This document shows positions 1 to 12,584 of a stretch of 64,000 nucleotides of DNA, one piece after another. The position numbers and the translations under genes were made by a program. Under the pieces are notes generated by a model. It made no database searches and was not told where the DNA came from. It saw nothing but the letters and a program-made list of their open reading frames with translations. The stretch comes from Riptortus pedestris (taxonomy: Eukaryota; Arthropoda; Insecta; Hemiptera; Alydidae): assembly GCA_019009955.1 (NCBI GenBank), contig CM032230.1:1254001-1318000 (forward strand), read 5' to 3'. Each line of letters starts with the position of its first letter. Position 1 is the first letter of the stretch.

Positions 1-229
1 AACATCGATTAACACTGCAGAAGTGCACTTTGGATACAAAAAAAAAATTGTTATATTTACATAAAAGTTTAAAATAGTAAAATTAAATTTATGACAAGCG
101 AGTACAAATAAGGGATAGAACACATACCAGTTATAATTACAAATGATAATAATAATAATAGAAAATTTATTTATTGGAGCTTCGCAGCTTTGGCGATGTT
201 GCTCTAAACAAAAGCATTCATAACTTAAA

Positions 230-485
230 AAACAAAACAATACAAAAAAAAATAACAAAATTAAACAAAACAGAAATGGAACACAAAACACAAAAAGAAA
301 ACAAAACAGATAAGGAACACAAAACACAAAAGGAACACAAACCAGAAAAGGAACACAGAACACAAAAGGGTTACAAAACATAAAAGGATCATAAAACAGA
401 GAGAAAACATGAAAAACAGAGATGATATCAAAACAAAAATGGGAAACAAATAGAAACACAACTCAAAACAGAACTGAAGAAAAAG

Positions 486-538
<53 letters not shown>

Positions 539-690
539 CACAAAAGGCGAAATTAAACACAAAAACTGAATGAAACACAAAAACGGAACTGGAACTCAAA
601 AATGGAAATGGAACTCAAAAACAAAATTGAACTCAAAAAACAAGAATGGAAATCAAAAAACAAATATTGAACACAACAAAGAAGAAAAAA
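230..690. repeat. degenerate A-rich simple repeat (ACAAAA/GGAACAC units)
   Basis: Irregular repetition of motifs such as GAACACAAAA, AAACAGA and GGAACACA over about 450 bp, broken by a TA tract. The short Lys/Thr/Glu-rich frame across it (174-383) is a by-product. Confidence 0.75.
490..535. repeat. (TA)n microsatellite
   Basis: Uninterrupted AT dinucleotides inside the A-rich repeat. Confidence 0.95.
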
Positions 691-908
691 AAAATAAATG
701 AACAAGAGAACAAATAAAGACAAAATTCAAAGCTAGGTGCAAAACTGTAAATCAAAACTATTGATATTGGACAATAGAGAAATCATTAATAAAATATTTA
801 AATATTCAATAAATAAATCAATAATTAAAATAAAATTGGTGTATAAAATGAATAAAATAAATATAAAATAATTAAGGTTTACATAAAATATAAGTTGTTA
901 CTATATAT

Positions 909-1138
<230 letters not shown>

Positions 1139-1221
1139 ACACAACTCGCACGCGCACATGTATAGGAAATTATAAAATTTATTTTAAAGCGCAAACATTA
1201 ATTTTAAATGGATTATATTAG

Positions 1222-4140
1222 TTAAATTTTTGTGTATATGTTAATGTCTTTTAGATGTTGTAGTATCGTGGGTATGTATGGGCTACCTTCAGTGAGTAAG
1301 TCATGTAGGTCGTGGGCTATCTGTAAATGATCTCGTCTCTTGCAGTCTGTCAGTATGTGTTTTATTGTAAGAGTCAAATTACATACATTGCCCTATGCGG
1401 AGCCTTGTTAAAATCACTTCCTCTCTCCGCGAATATGTTGCAATTTTGTTAGTCCGTGTGAATACTGGTAATTAATTTGTCTTAGTTTATTGTCTGTTTG
1501 TAGCCATTTGTGTTGCCAATCATGTAGTACTTTAGTTATTGCAGAGTGTATTAAATCGTCTGCCGTTAGTTCATTTGTGTCTACGTCAAGGTTTTGGGTA
1601 GCTAATTTTGCATGTTCATCGACTTCAGTACTTTGTCCAATATTTTGGTGTCCTGGTAGCCATACTAGTGTCATGTTGTTTTGAAGATGTATAATGTTTT
1701 CTAAAATTTGGGTTATGATGGAATGAGTAATGTAAATATATCTAAGGAGAATAAAGAACTTAAGGAATCTGTGAATAAGTAAATTTGGGAATTTTAAACA
1801 TTGTGAAATTTTGAAAGGGCAATATTTATGGTTTGTAACTCAGTTGTATAAATGCTTGTATTGTTGTTGAGTTTTGTAGTGTAAATGTCAGTATTAATAA
1901 TTGCTGCAGCTGCTGTTCCAAAGTCAGTCTTGGATCCGTCAGTAAAAGTGTGAAGTGAGTTTGGGTTATTTGCTATAATTGAGTTATAAGCTATTCTGTA
2001 AAATTTGGCAGATAAAGGATTTCTTTTGTTAAAGTTAAATTAATGGTTAAGTTACTTATTCTCCATGGAGGGAGTGTTATGTTTCTGTTATAGTGTATTT
2101 GAGTTTGTAATATGTTCGAATCAATAGTGTTTTTTGAAGTGCGTACGACTAGAGGTTTATGTTTAGTGTGTTTTGTCTATGTATTTGTTGTAAAGTGTGT
2201 TATTTAAAAATACATTGGCGCATGGAGCATCTAATGCTTTGCATTTTAAAATAAATTTTAAGCAGATGATACGTCTCCTGTATTCCAATGGAGGTTCTCC
2301 CGCTTCAACACATAAACTATCAACAGGGCTCGATCTGAAGGCTCCAGTTGTTATCCTCAGTCCTGTGTTGTGTATTGTGTCTAACATTTTAAGTGTATTT
2401 GGACTGGCTGATGAATATGCTATACAGCCATAATCCAGCAATGACCTGGTATAAGCACGAAAAAAAGTTACCATAGAACATCTGTCAGCTCCCCATGCAG
2501 AATTACTAAGTATTCTTAATAAATCCAAGCTTTTCTTGCATTTACTAATGAGGCCCTTTAAATGGGGAACCCATGTGAGTTTTCTATCAAATGTAAGTCC
2601 TAGAAATGTAAGTTCGTCTGTGTTATTTATAGTGGAGTGTTAATTGTGGGCATTCCTAACTTCTTTTTCGGATGAAAATGGTATACTTTGTTTTTTCGAT
2701 TGATAACTTAAACCCAGTTACAGAACACCATTTTTGAAGACCATTTAAAGTGTGCTGTATGATGTTTTGTGTGTATGTTAATGATGTGTAAGTGATGTAT
2801 AAGATAAGGTCATCAGCATACAGGCAGTAAGATACTTCTTGGGGGATATACTTTATGACAGAATTTACAGCTATGTTGAACAAGGTTGTACTCAGCACAC
2901 CTCCCTGAGGCACTCCATTCTCCTGAAGAAATGCTTCAGATAAAGTGGTACCTACCCTCACTCTGAAAAATTGTTCAGACAGATAGTTATCCAGGAACCT
3001 TATAATGTTTCCCTGGACACCCCATTCGATCAACTGAGAGATAATGAGCCTTCTCCATACAGAGTCATAGGCTTTCTCCAGATCGAGGGATATTGCTAAC
3101 ACTAATTTGTTTCCAAGGAATGCATTAAGTATTTCGCTTTCCATCTGTGCTATATGGTGCATAGTGGAATGCCCAGGTTTAAATGCACATTGAAATGGAT
3201 ATAGCAGTTTTTTTGGTCTAAGAACCACAAAAGCCTTTTATTGACCATCTTTTCTGTGATTTTACCAAGAGAATTTGTCAATGAAATCTGTCGATAGCTT
3301 GTGGCTAGTTTCTTGCTTTTCCCGGGTTTTATAACTATATCTTCATTCCAGGTGTGAGGGTACGTACTCCTAGTGTAAACTTCATTCAATAGGTGAAGAA
3401 GAAATGGTAAGCATTGTTCTAGTAGATTTTTTATCATATCATATGTGATAAGGTCAGGTCCTGGTGAAGTCATTTTTACAGTCGATAGTGCGAGTTTATT
3501 TCTGTGAAACTGAAGGGATCGTTTAGTGGGTGTTGGTAAGTTGGAATAATGGGGCAAGTCATAGTTTCAGTTAGTGTTTTGTGCCTGAAAAATTGTAATG
3601 TATAGTTTTCGAAGCTACATACATTACTGAAATGTTCTCCTAAGATGTTAGTGATTTTCTGTTGGTCGGTAATGATCTTGTTATTGTGTTCTACTCCTGT
3701 AATTGGTATGCGTTATTTTTTATGAGTAATTTGGTTGAATTTTAGTCCATACGTCTTTTGCGTGTAAGCGTCGATTAATATTAGATAAAAAATTTATCCA
3801 CCACTGTCTTTTACTATTCTTAATAACCCATTGGGCTTGGGATTTTTTCCTTTTGTAGTCTAGGAGATTTACGTCAGACGGATTTCGGCGGAATAAATTA
3901 AGAGGTCTTTTTCTGTTCATTACAGCAATTCTACATTCATCATTCCACTAAGGAACTGGAGGTTTTTTGTATGTCTGTGAAGTTTTTGGAATACTTATCT
4001 CAGCTGCTTCTAACATTAGAGAGGTTAGCTCAATAATACTTTGAGGGTTAACCGACTTAAGCTTTCCAGTAATGTAATCCTGATAAGTATTCCAATTAGT
4101 TTTTTTTTTGTGTTGAATCTCGAAATAGAAAAGGGAATTA
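1222..4140 (-). mobile_element. LINE copy 1, I/Jockey-like non-LTR retrotransposon, 5'-truncated and decayed
   Basis: Read on the minus strand: a segment following the endonuclease (to about 3720), the start of RT (3557-3150), RT fingers/palm (3228-2656) with KAYDSVWR, NGVPQGGVLS and the catalytic YADD box, RT thumb/connection (2528-2163), and an RNase H domain (TDGSK near 1940; WLPGHQNIG near 1655) with a C-terminal zinc-knuckle-like tail ending INIYTKI at 1222-1224. Frame breaks and stops divide it, so it is dead. The RNase H after RT points to the I/Jockey group. The endonuclease and gag ORF are missing. The same family recurs on the plus strand at 8465-10917. Confidence 0.9.
2656..3228 (-). 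pseudogene. reverse transcriptase palm of LINE copy 1
   Basis: A 190-residue open piece with the ordered RT blocks: FKPGHSTMHH, LDLEKAYDSVWRR, the NGVPQGGVLSTTLFN box and SYCLYADDLILY with the catalytic Asp pair. Neighbouring pieces in other frames continue the domain on both sides, so this is the best kept part of a broken ORF2. Confidence 0.9.
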
Positions 4141-4601
4141 TTTTGTTTGTTTACTACCCTGTAATTATTAGAAATTATATTTTAAATTAGGAGTATTCAA
4201 GCAACTTGATAGCATGTAATATGCCACAAGTTCTATATTATTCTATATGAACTACCCTACTGCTGTACCTATGCAGTAGTATTATAGTAAGGTTGTATAG
4301 TGCAATCTCCCTAAGTATAGCATGAGATATCAGGCGCTAGTCTAAGCTAGAATCGGGTTGCTTTACTCGTTTATTTAGCATGTAAATTATAAGAGTATAG
4401 CACATGTATGCTGCTTAGCATATACAGCAGACGTTTTCATGAATTACCCCTTTTGAACCCAAGTATAACCATTGCATTATTTGAAAATAATGATTCTGAG
4501 AATCTTACAGGTTTTGAGATTTTAACAATCTTTTCATACAGCTGTTATTATCTTTATTCCTCTTGGATTATCAATTTTATTGTATTGGACAATGATTTCA
4601 G

Positions 4602-4733
4602 GTGCAAGTTCTTCAGCAGCCGGTGCAGAATACAGCGTATGTCCAGCAGGTGTACAATGCGCAGGGACAGATGCTCATGTCCGGGAACATAGCCCTACAC
4701 CCCGGCCCACCAAACATGAACCCTTCCATACAG
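4602..4733 (+). CDS. ph: ph exon w1, Gln-rich N-terminal segment
   Basis: First ph exon visible here. The acceptor is ATTTCAG and the donor CAG|GTAACT; it holds 44 whole codons, phase 0 at both ends. It begins VQVLQQPVQN and ends NMNPSIQ. The Gln/Asn/Met-rich composition and the pieces QQVYNAQGQ and GNIALHPG resemble the N-terminal half of insect polyhomeotic. It opens in phase 0 without a usable start Met, so at least one coding exon must precede it outside the window or in sequence I could not recognise. An open frame continues to 4692 in another register and is a shadow. Confidence 0.85.
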
Positions 4734-7387
4734 GTAACTCCCATCAATAACTCAATCTCGAATTTATCAACCTTTCAATGATTGATTAACACGTTCGCTG
4801 CTTTATCGGTCCCCGGGGTCCGATAGTCATCAAGTCTTTCAAGACTGGCCCCTCTCCTTCAGTCCACTCCAAAAAGACGAAGGCTGTAGCAAGCTTATTA
4901 TGAGAGATATTTTAACGGGGATTGGATGTAATTTATTCTTAGAACCTGTAGATTTAGTTAATCTAGAAAAATACTATCGGACGCCGGGGACCGTAATTGT
5001 CTAGAAATAGAGAAACTCCAATTTGGTATGGCACCCCCCCCCCCCCCCCCCCCGGCGCCCGATGCTTATTCCGTTCACAACTTGATCAAACATGAACTGA
5101 CTTGAATCTGTTTTACCTTCCATCCCACTCATTCTTACCATTGTGTTGCACTCAGTATGTCTCGTGGTCGGAAATTAGTTGAGTAAGCACTTTTTTTTTT
5201 TTTTTTATCTGAGACCCAGCTTCACAATTTAGATGGTAGTAAGGTAGTGTGACCTACCGGGGGTGAGAAGTGATAGTTTCTACTGAACTATAGTTCCATT
5301 ATAAGGGTGAGGGAATTGTGATTGGGTGTAATGGAACACTGGGGATGGGTTACCCGGTAGCTGGTGATACCGGCTGGGTTGCAGGAGTACGCACTGTCTT
5401 GCAGACAGCAGTGAAAGTGAGAGTAATACGACTTCAAGTGACGATATTTTTGCAGACAAGAACTATTTGCCCTCATGTTCCAGTTCAACTACCTAGAAGT
5501 GCTTACAAGTTTAGAGTGCTTATTGGAAATAACAGCTGACAATGTGATAAAAAATGTACATTAGTTGTAGACTACGCCGGGGACCACTCCTGCCTTTGCT
5601 GGTGCTAGTTTTTGGATTGGAGGACTGAAGGCTCTGCTAATTCATTCATTTAGTTCACTTGACTTGTCAAGAGATACCTTCGAAAACTACATCGGTCCCC
5701 GGGGTCCGATACAGGTTTTAACGTTAGGAGAGGCATCGGTATACTTTGTATCGATTGAATATTTAAGCCGACAATTTTGAAGAAATTTAATTTCTTTCTT
5801 TTTATTGTCAATTTAGTCTCCTGTAATCTGACCTCGTTAAACTTGATACTCTGCATCAGAAGGTTTAATTAATGGTCTGAACTAATGGCTCAGATTGTAG
5901 AGCTCTAGTCTAGACAACCAGGAAGGCAGGCTCCGATTTCACTGAATTCCATAAATTATTCTCACCAGAAAGAAAAAAAAAAAACAAACTAATGTGGGCA
6001 CCCCACGACTTCCTTGTACTTCTATTAAATTAAATAAACGACATCTTTTGATGCACTTTATTTAAGTGCATCCTCATTCATTCTTGCATCGGATTAAAAT
6101 ATAAAATTTATAAAACTTTCCATGATGGCTCTATAAAGATTACATAATAGATATGGGATTGATTTTAATCAAGAGGTAGAGAACTAGGTGGCAGAGTAGT
6201 CCTAAATATGAAATTTCAATATTCTAAGGTTAATAGTTTTTGATCTATGTGAGATATGTACACACATCTGCAAACATGCTAAGTACGTATATATGTACTT
6301 AAATAAATATGTACAGATGTCACATTGAAGCTAGTCAAAATTGGTTCAGGATAGGTCAACAAATATTTTTGTTTTTCATGATTCCATTGAAATTTGAAAA
6401 ACAAAAATTTTATGATTAAAATACTTCCTTTTCTTTGTGAAGGAGTTAAAATTCTAAATTACCTTCTGAAATATTGTTGTGCATATCTCATTTCGACATA
6501 GTAAGTTTTCTTCAAACTTACTGGCTGTGAAAAGAGACACGCAGATACTTTGTAGGTGATAGACAAACAAGTTTACTTTCCTGGCAAGACTATACTGTGT
6601 TTAAATAGCCATCCATCTTTATTTGTACTTTCTATCATTTTTTCATTTAACTCTCAGTTCATAAAATTTTAACTATGCAAACAAAGAATATTTTTGTTAT
6701 GTTATATATTAACATCCACTGAGGATAATCAGAGCAGGCTATCTAGATGTTACTACCGTTTTCTAGCTAGGGTGCGACTAAGGATTACATTTAGTAAGTT
6801 TGTCACTAAATAAGTTTCATGCTGCTCAGCCAGGGTAAGTCTTTGAGACAGAATTTTCCTTGAGCCATAACTACTGGAGGAGTTCTTGATTCAGTGTTAC
6901 ATACCTTTATTTTATAATTAGCCATAGTAGCATAAAGTGGATGTAAATAAATAAAACATATATTTATCCTATGTGCAATAGCAATTTCTCTTTGAAAAAT
7001 ATATTTCGAAATTCTGAGGAAGGTTTTTTCCAAGGTTTTAGAATGTTATTTTCTGGATTAGAAATCAAGTGGTGTTAACCTTTACTACTGGAATTCTTTT
7101 ATTTATTTTTCCTTATTTAAATTACTTATTTATAATACAAATAACCATAATGGAGAAGTGCCAACTGCTGTTCTGAGTTTCCATTTCTGTCCAACTGTCT
7201 AGCATTGCCTAAATAAGTTAAACATTTATTTATTATAACAACTTCTGGACATGGTTTCCTGTTAGTATAATATAATCTAAAATCATGAATATTATTAGAA
7301 AAGCATGTGAAATTGAAGAAGCATTGGTTCATTGCTTGAAGAACAGTACTACCTAACTATGAGCAAAATACTTCCTAAGACTGTAAA

Positions 7388-7436
<49 letters not shown>

Positions 7437-8129
7437 TTAGATTTTATATTTGTTTGATTAATATATTTGTTGGTTGTGTAGGTGATTACTGCTGGGAAAC
7501 CATTCCCATCAAACCAGATCACTTCACATGTCCTCGGGAAGCCAGTTATCGGAACCCAACAGAGTTAGTATATCATGCTCCTGTTTTTTACATATTTCTT
7601 TAATTCTAATTTTATTCCGATATATTTGCATCTTCCTAGTTACAAAGTATAAGCACAGTTTTTGCTAGTATAATATACCAACATCTGTAGCGTCTGAAAA
7701 TAAATACATAGTACGGAATCCTAAGACTAATTACTTGCTAGGATCTCAAAGTTTTAGTAGATTTCTAAAAAAAAATTATTCCCTGATCAATCCCTCTGTA
7801 CTGTTCAAAGTCTCGTGGAGAATATTAATCATAATCATGGGTAGCATTCATTTACCATTATTAAGTAGCATTACTGAGGTAACTTTACTCGGTAAATATT
7901 TAGACTGAATAATGAGTGTGAGTGTTATTCATTGCGAGGATATAATAAACCCTATCTATTCACATTCCTGTCTGTGTATTTACTTTTATTAAATTTTACA
8001 GCTTTCTGGGAACATGAGCAATCGATGTACCATTACTGAGTCTATCAGACTAAATGTAAAGCGGCTACTATTCAATCCGAATTCGTTGCTCTAAACATTA
8101 AGGATCATTAATGTTATAATAGTGGATAG

Positions 8130-8176
<47 letters not shown>

Positions 8177-11100
8177 CTGTATAATATTATCAATATTTTC
8201 CCAAAAGTGGCCCCAAGCACAATAAAAGTGCTTTCTATTTGGTTTAACATTACACACTATTTAATGTTTAGTTGTATTTTAAAGTGCATATCATTATTAC
8301 TTTTGTTATGCGTTACAAAGTGTAAATGAGAAAAATAACTCTAAATCTCACTATAAAGTGTATTGCATCCATAGTTTTCTATAGTAACTTTAGCAAGCTT
8401 ATAGAAAGTATACTTTTATTGTGTCTTACAGAATGAATGTAAATCATAAAAATATAAATAATTAATCAAATCATCAGATCATATCCCGATTGTCATTTCT
8501 CTAAAGAAAAATCCAAGGCCTCAGTTTAGAGCTTGTAGCAGATATAATTTAAAAAAAGCGAACTGGGACTTATTTCAGAGATCAATCAGTGAACACTTGA
8601 CTTCCGACGTGACTAACATGGACGAATTTTGTAACATTATAGTTCGTGCTGCTGACAGTAGTATTCCCAAAACAAGTACCTGTTATAAGAAAACACCGGC
8701 CCCTTGGTGGAATGAGGAATGTAAAAAAGCAACAACTGAGAGAAAGAAAGCACTTTGTATCTTCTCTAGGAACCCGTCAGAAATAAACCTCATAAATTAT
8801 AAAAAACATAAGGCAATTAAAACCTAAAACATAAAGTGGGTAATTAAAACTAGTAAAAGGAAAACATGGACAGAATTTTTGTCTAACATCAACAGTAATA
8901 CTACGACGACTACTTTATGGACGAACATAAACAAGATCTTACACAGGAATTACAGGCCACCGGTTACAGGATTAAAAGATAATGATACCACAATCACGGA
9001 CACTCCTCATCTTTGTAACCTTTTAGCCACACACTTCTTCAAAATTTCTAGCTCTGAAAATTACTCTCCTCAATTTTTCGAATATAAAAATTTAATAGAG
9101 TCAGTACCTCTGCCAATTAATAATACGTCTGACAATCCTCTCAATGACCTAATTACTCTTAAAGAACTGAAACTCACACTTACGAACACACGAGACTCCA
9201 TGCCAGGACAAGACGGAATAAGTTACAAAATGTTAAAAGAATTTCCCGACTCTGCTCTTAACCATCTTGTGAGGTATTATAATCAAAATTATGAGAATGG
9301 GATATATCCTGACTCTTGAAATGAATCCATTGTCATTCCAGTCCTTAGGTTTGGCAAGGATAAAACGATTGCATCCAATTATCGACCCATTTCATTGACC
9401 AGCTGTCTTTGTAAGCTGCTTGAAAAAATTTTGAATAAACGTCTACACTGGTTCTTAGATCATTCCGAATTGTTGTCTCCATTTCAATGTGGCTTTAGAG
9501 AACGCCATTCAACCATGTATCATCTGGCAAAGCTGGAGAATGATATCCTCAACGCTTTCTTAAATAGAGAGTTAATAATAGCAGTGGCCTTGGACATAGA
9601 AAAGGCTTATGATACCGTTTGGCGTCGAAAAATTCTTACAACCTTACTGGATTGGGGAATTAAAGGAAATATTGTTAATTTCATTAAAAATTATTTAAGA
9701 AATAGATATTTCAGAGTCAGGATTGGAACAACTCTTTCTGATAGGTTCCTACAGGAAAACGGAGTACCTCAAGGGGGTGTACTAAGTACTACCCTCTTTA
9801 ACATTGCCATGAACTCAATTCATGAATATATTCCACCAACAGTAAAATACTGCCTGTATGCTGACGATTTGTTTATTTACCATTGTTCTTGTTCCTATGA
9901 CCAATCATGTTCCATTGTACAACAGACGATAGTAAATTTAGAGAGCTGGTCATCTCAGACTGGGGTGAAGTTTTCATTCGGGAAATCTAAGAGTATAATA
10001 TTTACTAAAAGAAGAAATTCCCAATAGACACATCTTTAGGAAAGTTTAAAAAATCCAACCCAACATCACAACACATGTACAGTACCTATTTTAGGTCAGT
10101 ATTGGGTGACAAGGCTTATAGTGTGTTTGCTTATACTGATGGCTCAAAGACAGTAAATGGTACAGGCTCTGTTGCGATAGTTGGTCACAATAATTACCAG
10201 CTAAAATTGACGCCTGTATCTAGCTCTTATACAGCTGAGCTTCAGGCCATCCTCTTAGCCTTGTCAAGAGTCCAAAGCTGCCAAAATGAAATAGTACTGT
10301 GGACAGATTCATTAAGCTCACTACATACACTCAACAACATTTACTCGACAAATCCTTTGGCTATCAAAATTATTGAACAATTTCACCGACTAAACTCTAG
10401 TAATACACACATTAGTCTTTTATAGTTACCTGAACATACAGACATTAAGGAATGTACAGACATAGACAGATTAGCAAATTGTACTGTAGACAAACCGCAC
10501 ATTGACATAAACTGTACAGACCACCAAGACTTACTAGCCGAATGCATTAAGGCACTACAACAGCAGTGGCAGCAATCTTGGGATAACACAAACGACAATA
10601 AACTAAGACAAATAAAACGAACAGTTAAGGAATGACCATCAAGTATCAGGAGCACACGAAGAGAGGAAGTTGTGCTGACCAGACTACGCATTGGCCATTC
10701 CTTGCTGACCCACGGACACTTAATGACAAACAAGGACACACCGACTTGTAGACATTGTAACGAAACTTTAACTGTACATCACATATTGACTGACTGTCGA
10801 CGAAGAGACAATTTAGACATTCCACATGACTTACAGGAACTTTTGACCGATAACAGTAATTACCTAGACTCAATCATTAAACACCTAAAATACATTAATA
10901 TATACAACACACTATAATCTACAATTTCCACACACACACTACTCCTCACTTCTTTCCTACATTAGCAGAGTGTATAAACATTAATTTTATTTATTATTAT
11001 TTTAATATATTATTTTATTTTTATTTTTTGGTTTCCCTTTCCCTTCCCCTTTTTTTATTTATTCATTTTTTTTTTTTTTTTGGTTTTCTCTTTTACCTAT

Positions 11101-12544
11101 TTTCTTTCTCTCTTTCTTTTTTTTATGTATTCATTTCTTTGCTTTTCTCTTTTCCTTATTTTATTATTATTATTTATTTCTCCCCCCCCCAGTTGATCTT
11201 ATTTTTTCATTTATATTACTTTCACCACCCTGATGTTTCCATACAATATTTTTTGTTTCATATAAAAATGGTATTCCAATGAACCTATCAAAAACCACCT
11301 TTGTTCACTCCTTTTACGTTTCCTTCTTTTTATTTTTTTTTGCTATTCTTTTTTTGTGCACGATTTAATTATGAGTAAATCACCGGTGTTGCGGAACTCA
11401 TTTAAATAAAAAAAAATCATATATCATTACTACGCATCATCTACCCCTTTCCCACCAAAAGCCATTAGTGCCTAATAAAATTGTTGATATACACTATATG
11501 TTTCAGTGTATATCTCATTTACACTTTGTTATAAATAAATAAATTGTTTGTCAAAAGTTACTTTAAATAACAAAATAAACAACTTCTGTTATGTGCATCT
11601 TTGCCACAAAACCAATATGAAACAGAATATCGTGATTTTTCATTTCAGGCCTACCTTATAACCCTTACTCCTGTTCGTTCCTGAGAACATTAGTAGAGCC
11701 CAAAGTCTGAATTGGGTTAGTAGTAATACCTGTACACATATCAAGTTTCATAAAATTCGGCTCAGTAGTTGAGGCATGAAAAGGTAACAAACAGACAAGC
11801 AAACACTAAAGCCAAAAATATTGATATCATTTCAATTGAACTATGAAACAAAATTTAATAATAATTTATTATTTATTAATTTATAATTTTTTTGAGTTAA
11901 CTCAATTAATCATTATATAAATATAAAATCAAACTAAAATGAAAACTTTAACATCGGCTTATATATTTATAGTAAACTAACATTAGTTTCGCCTATTAAT
12001 GCTTTGAATTTCGCCACCCTGAGGCATTATACCTACTTTGCTCATATTTAACAAATAGATTTATGTCTTAAAACGTCTTTACTATAATGTAACTATTGGT
12101 TTTCAGCATCATTCCCTAGCTATACTACAATCCCAACGACTACAAACCAGACGCTGGTCATTGGACAGCTAGGTGTTATAAGCTCACAACCTTCTATTCT
12201 CCCTCACTCACAGAAGCAGCAGTCAGACTTACAGAAGGTAATGTACATTTACAATTTTTTTAGTTCCCATATTCCATTATCATTAAAGTTCAGATTGATA
12301 TCTTAATTGGCCAAGTTGTTACTTCCCTGTTTCTCCCTATTTGTGCCATTCATGGAGATACATTTGAGACATGTTTTATGTTCTTCTAGGAGTAGGTATT
12401 GCATTTTTTTTTTTCCCCATGAATATATAATATTACAAATCTTTGTGGATGCTTCAGCTAATGGGATGCTCTTTTGTGCTATAAATATCTGATCCAATGT
12501 TCATAACAAAGATAAGAAGGTAATTTATATTCCTGTATTTATTT

Positions 12545-12584
<40 letters not shown>

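Larger units (their letters stand above)
8465..10917 (+). mobile_element. LINE copy 2, same I/Jockey-like family, 5'-truncated, internally deleted
   Basis: It starts in the last block of the AP endonuclease (SSDHIPIVISL, SDH codons at 8474-8482). It continues with a linker (8597-9319), RT (9395-10027, with RPISLT, KAYDTVWR, NGVPQGGVLS and YADDL), RNase H (YTDGSK near 10132; PEHTDIKE near 10430) and a C-terminal CCHC-like tail (CRHCNETLTVHH) to TAA at 10915-10917. Stops at about 8825, 9317, 10025, 10423 and 10633 kill it. Compared with copy 1, roughly 0.6 kb of thumb/connection is absent between RT and RNase H. Same strand as ph, inside intron 2. Confidence 0.92.
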
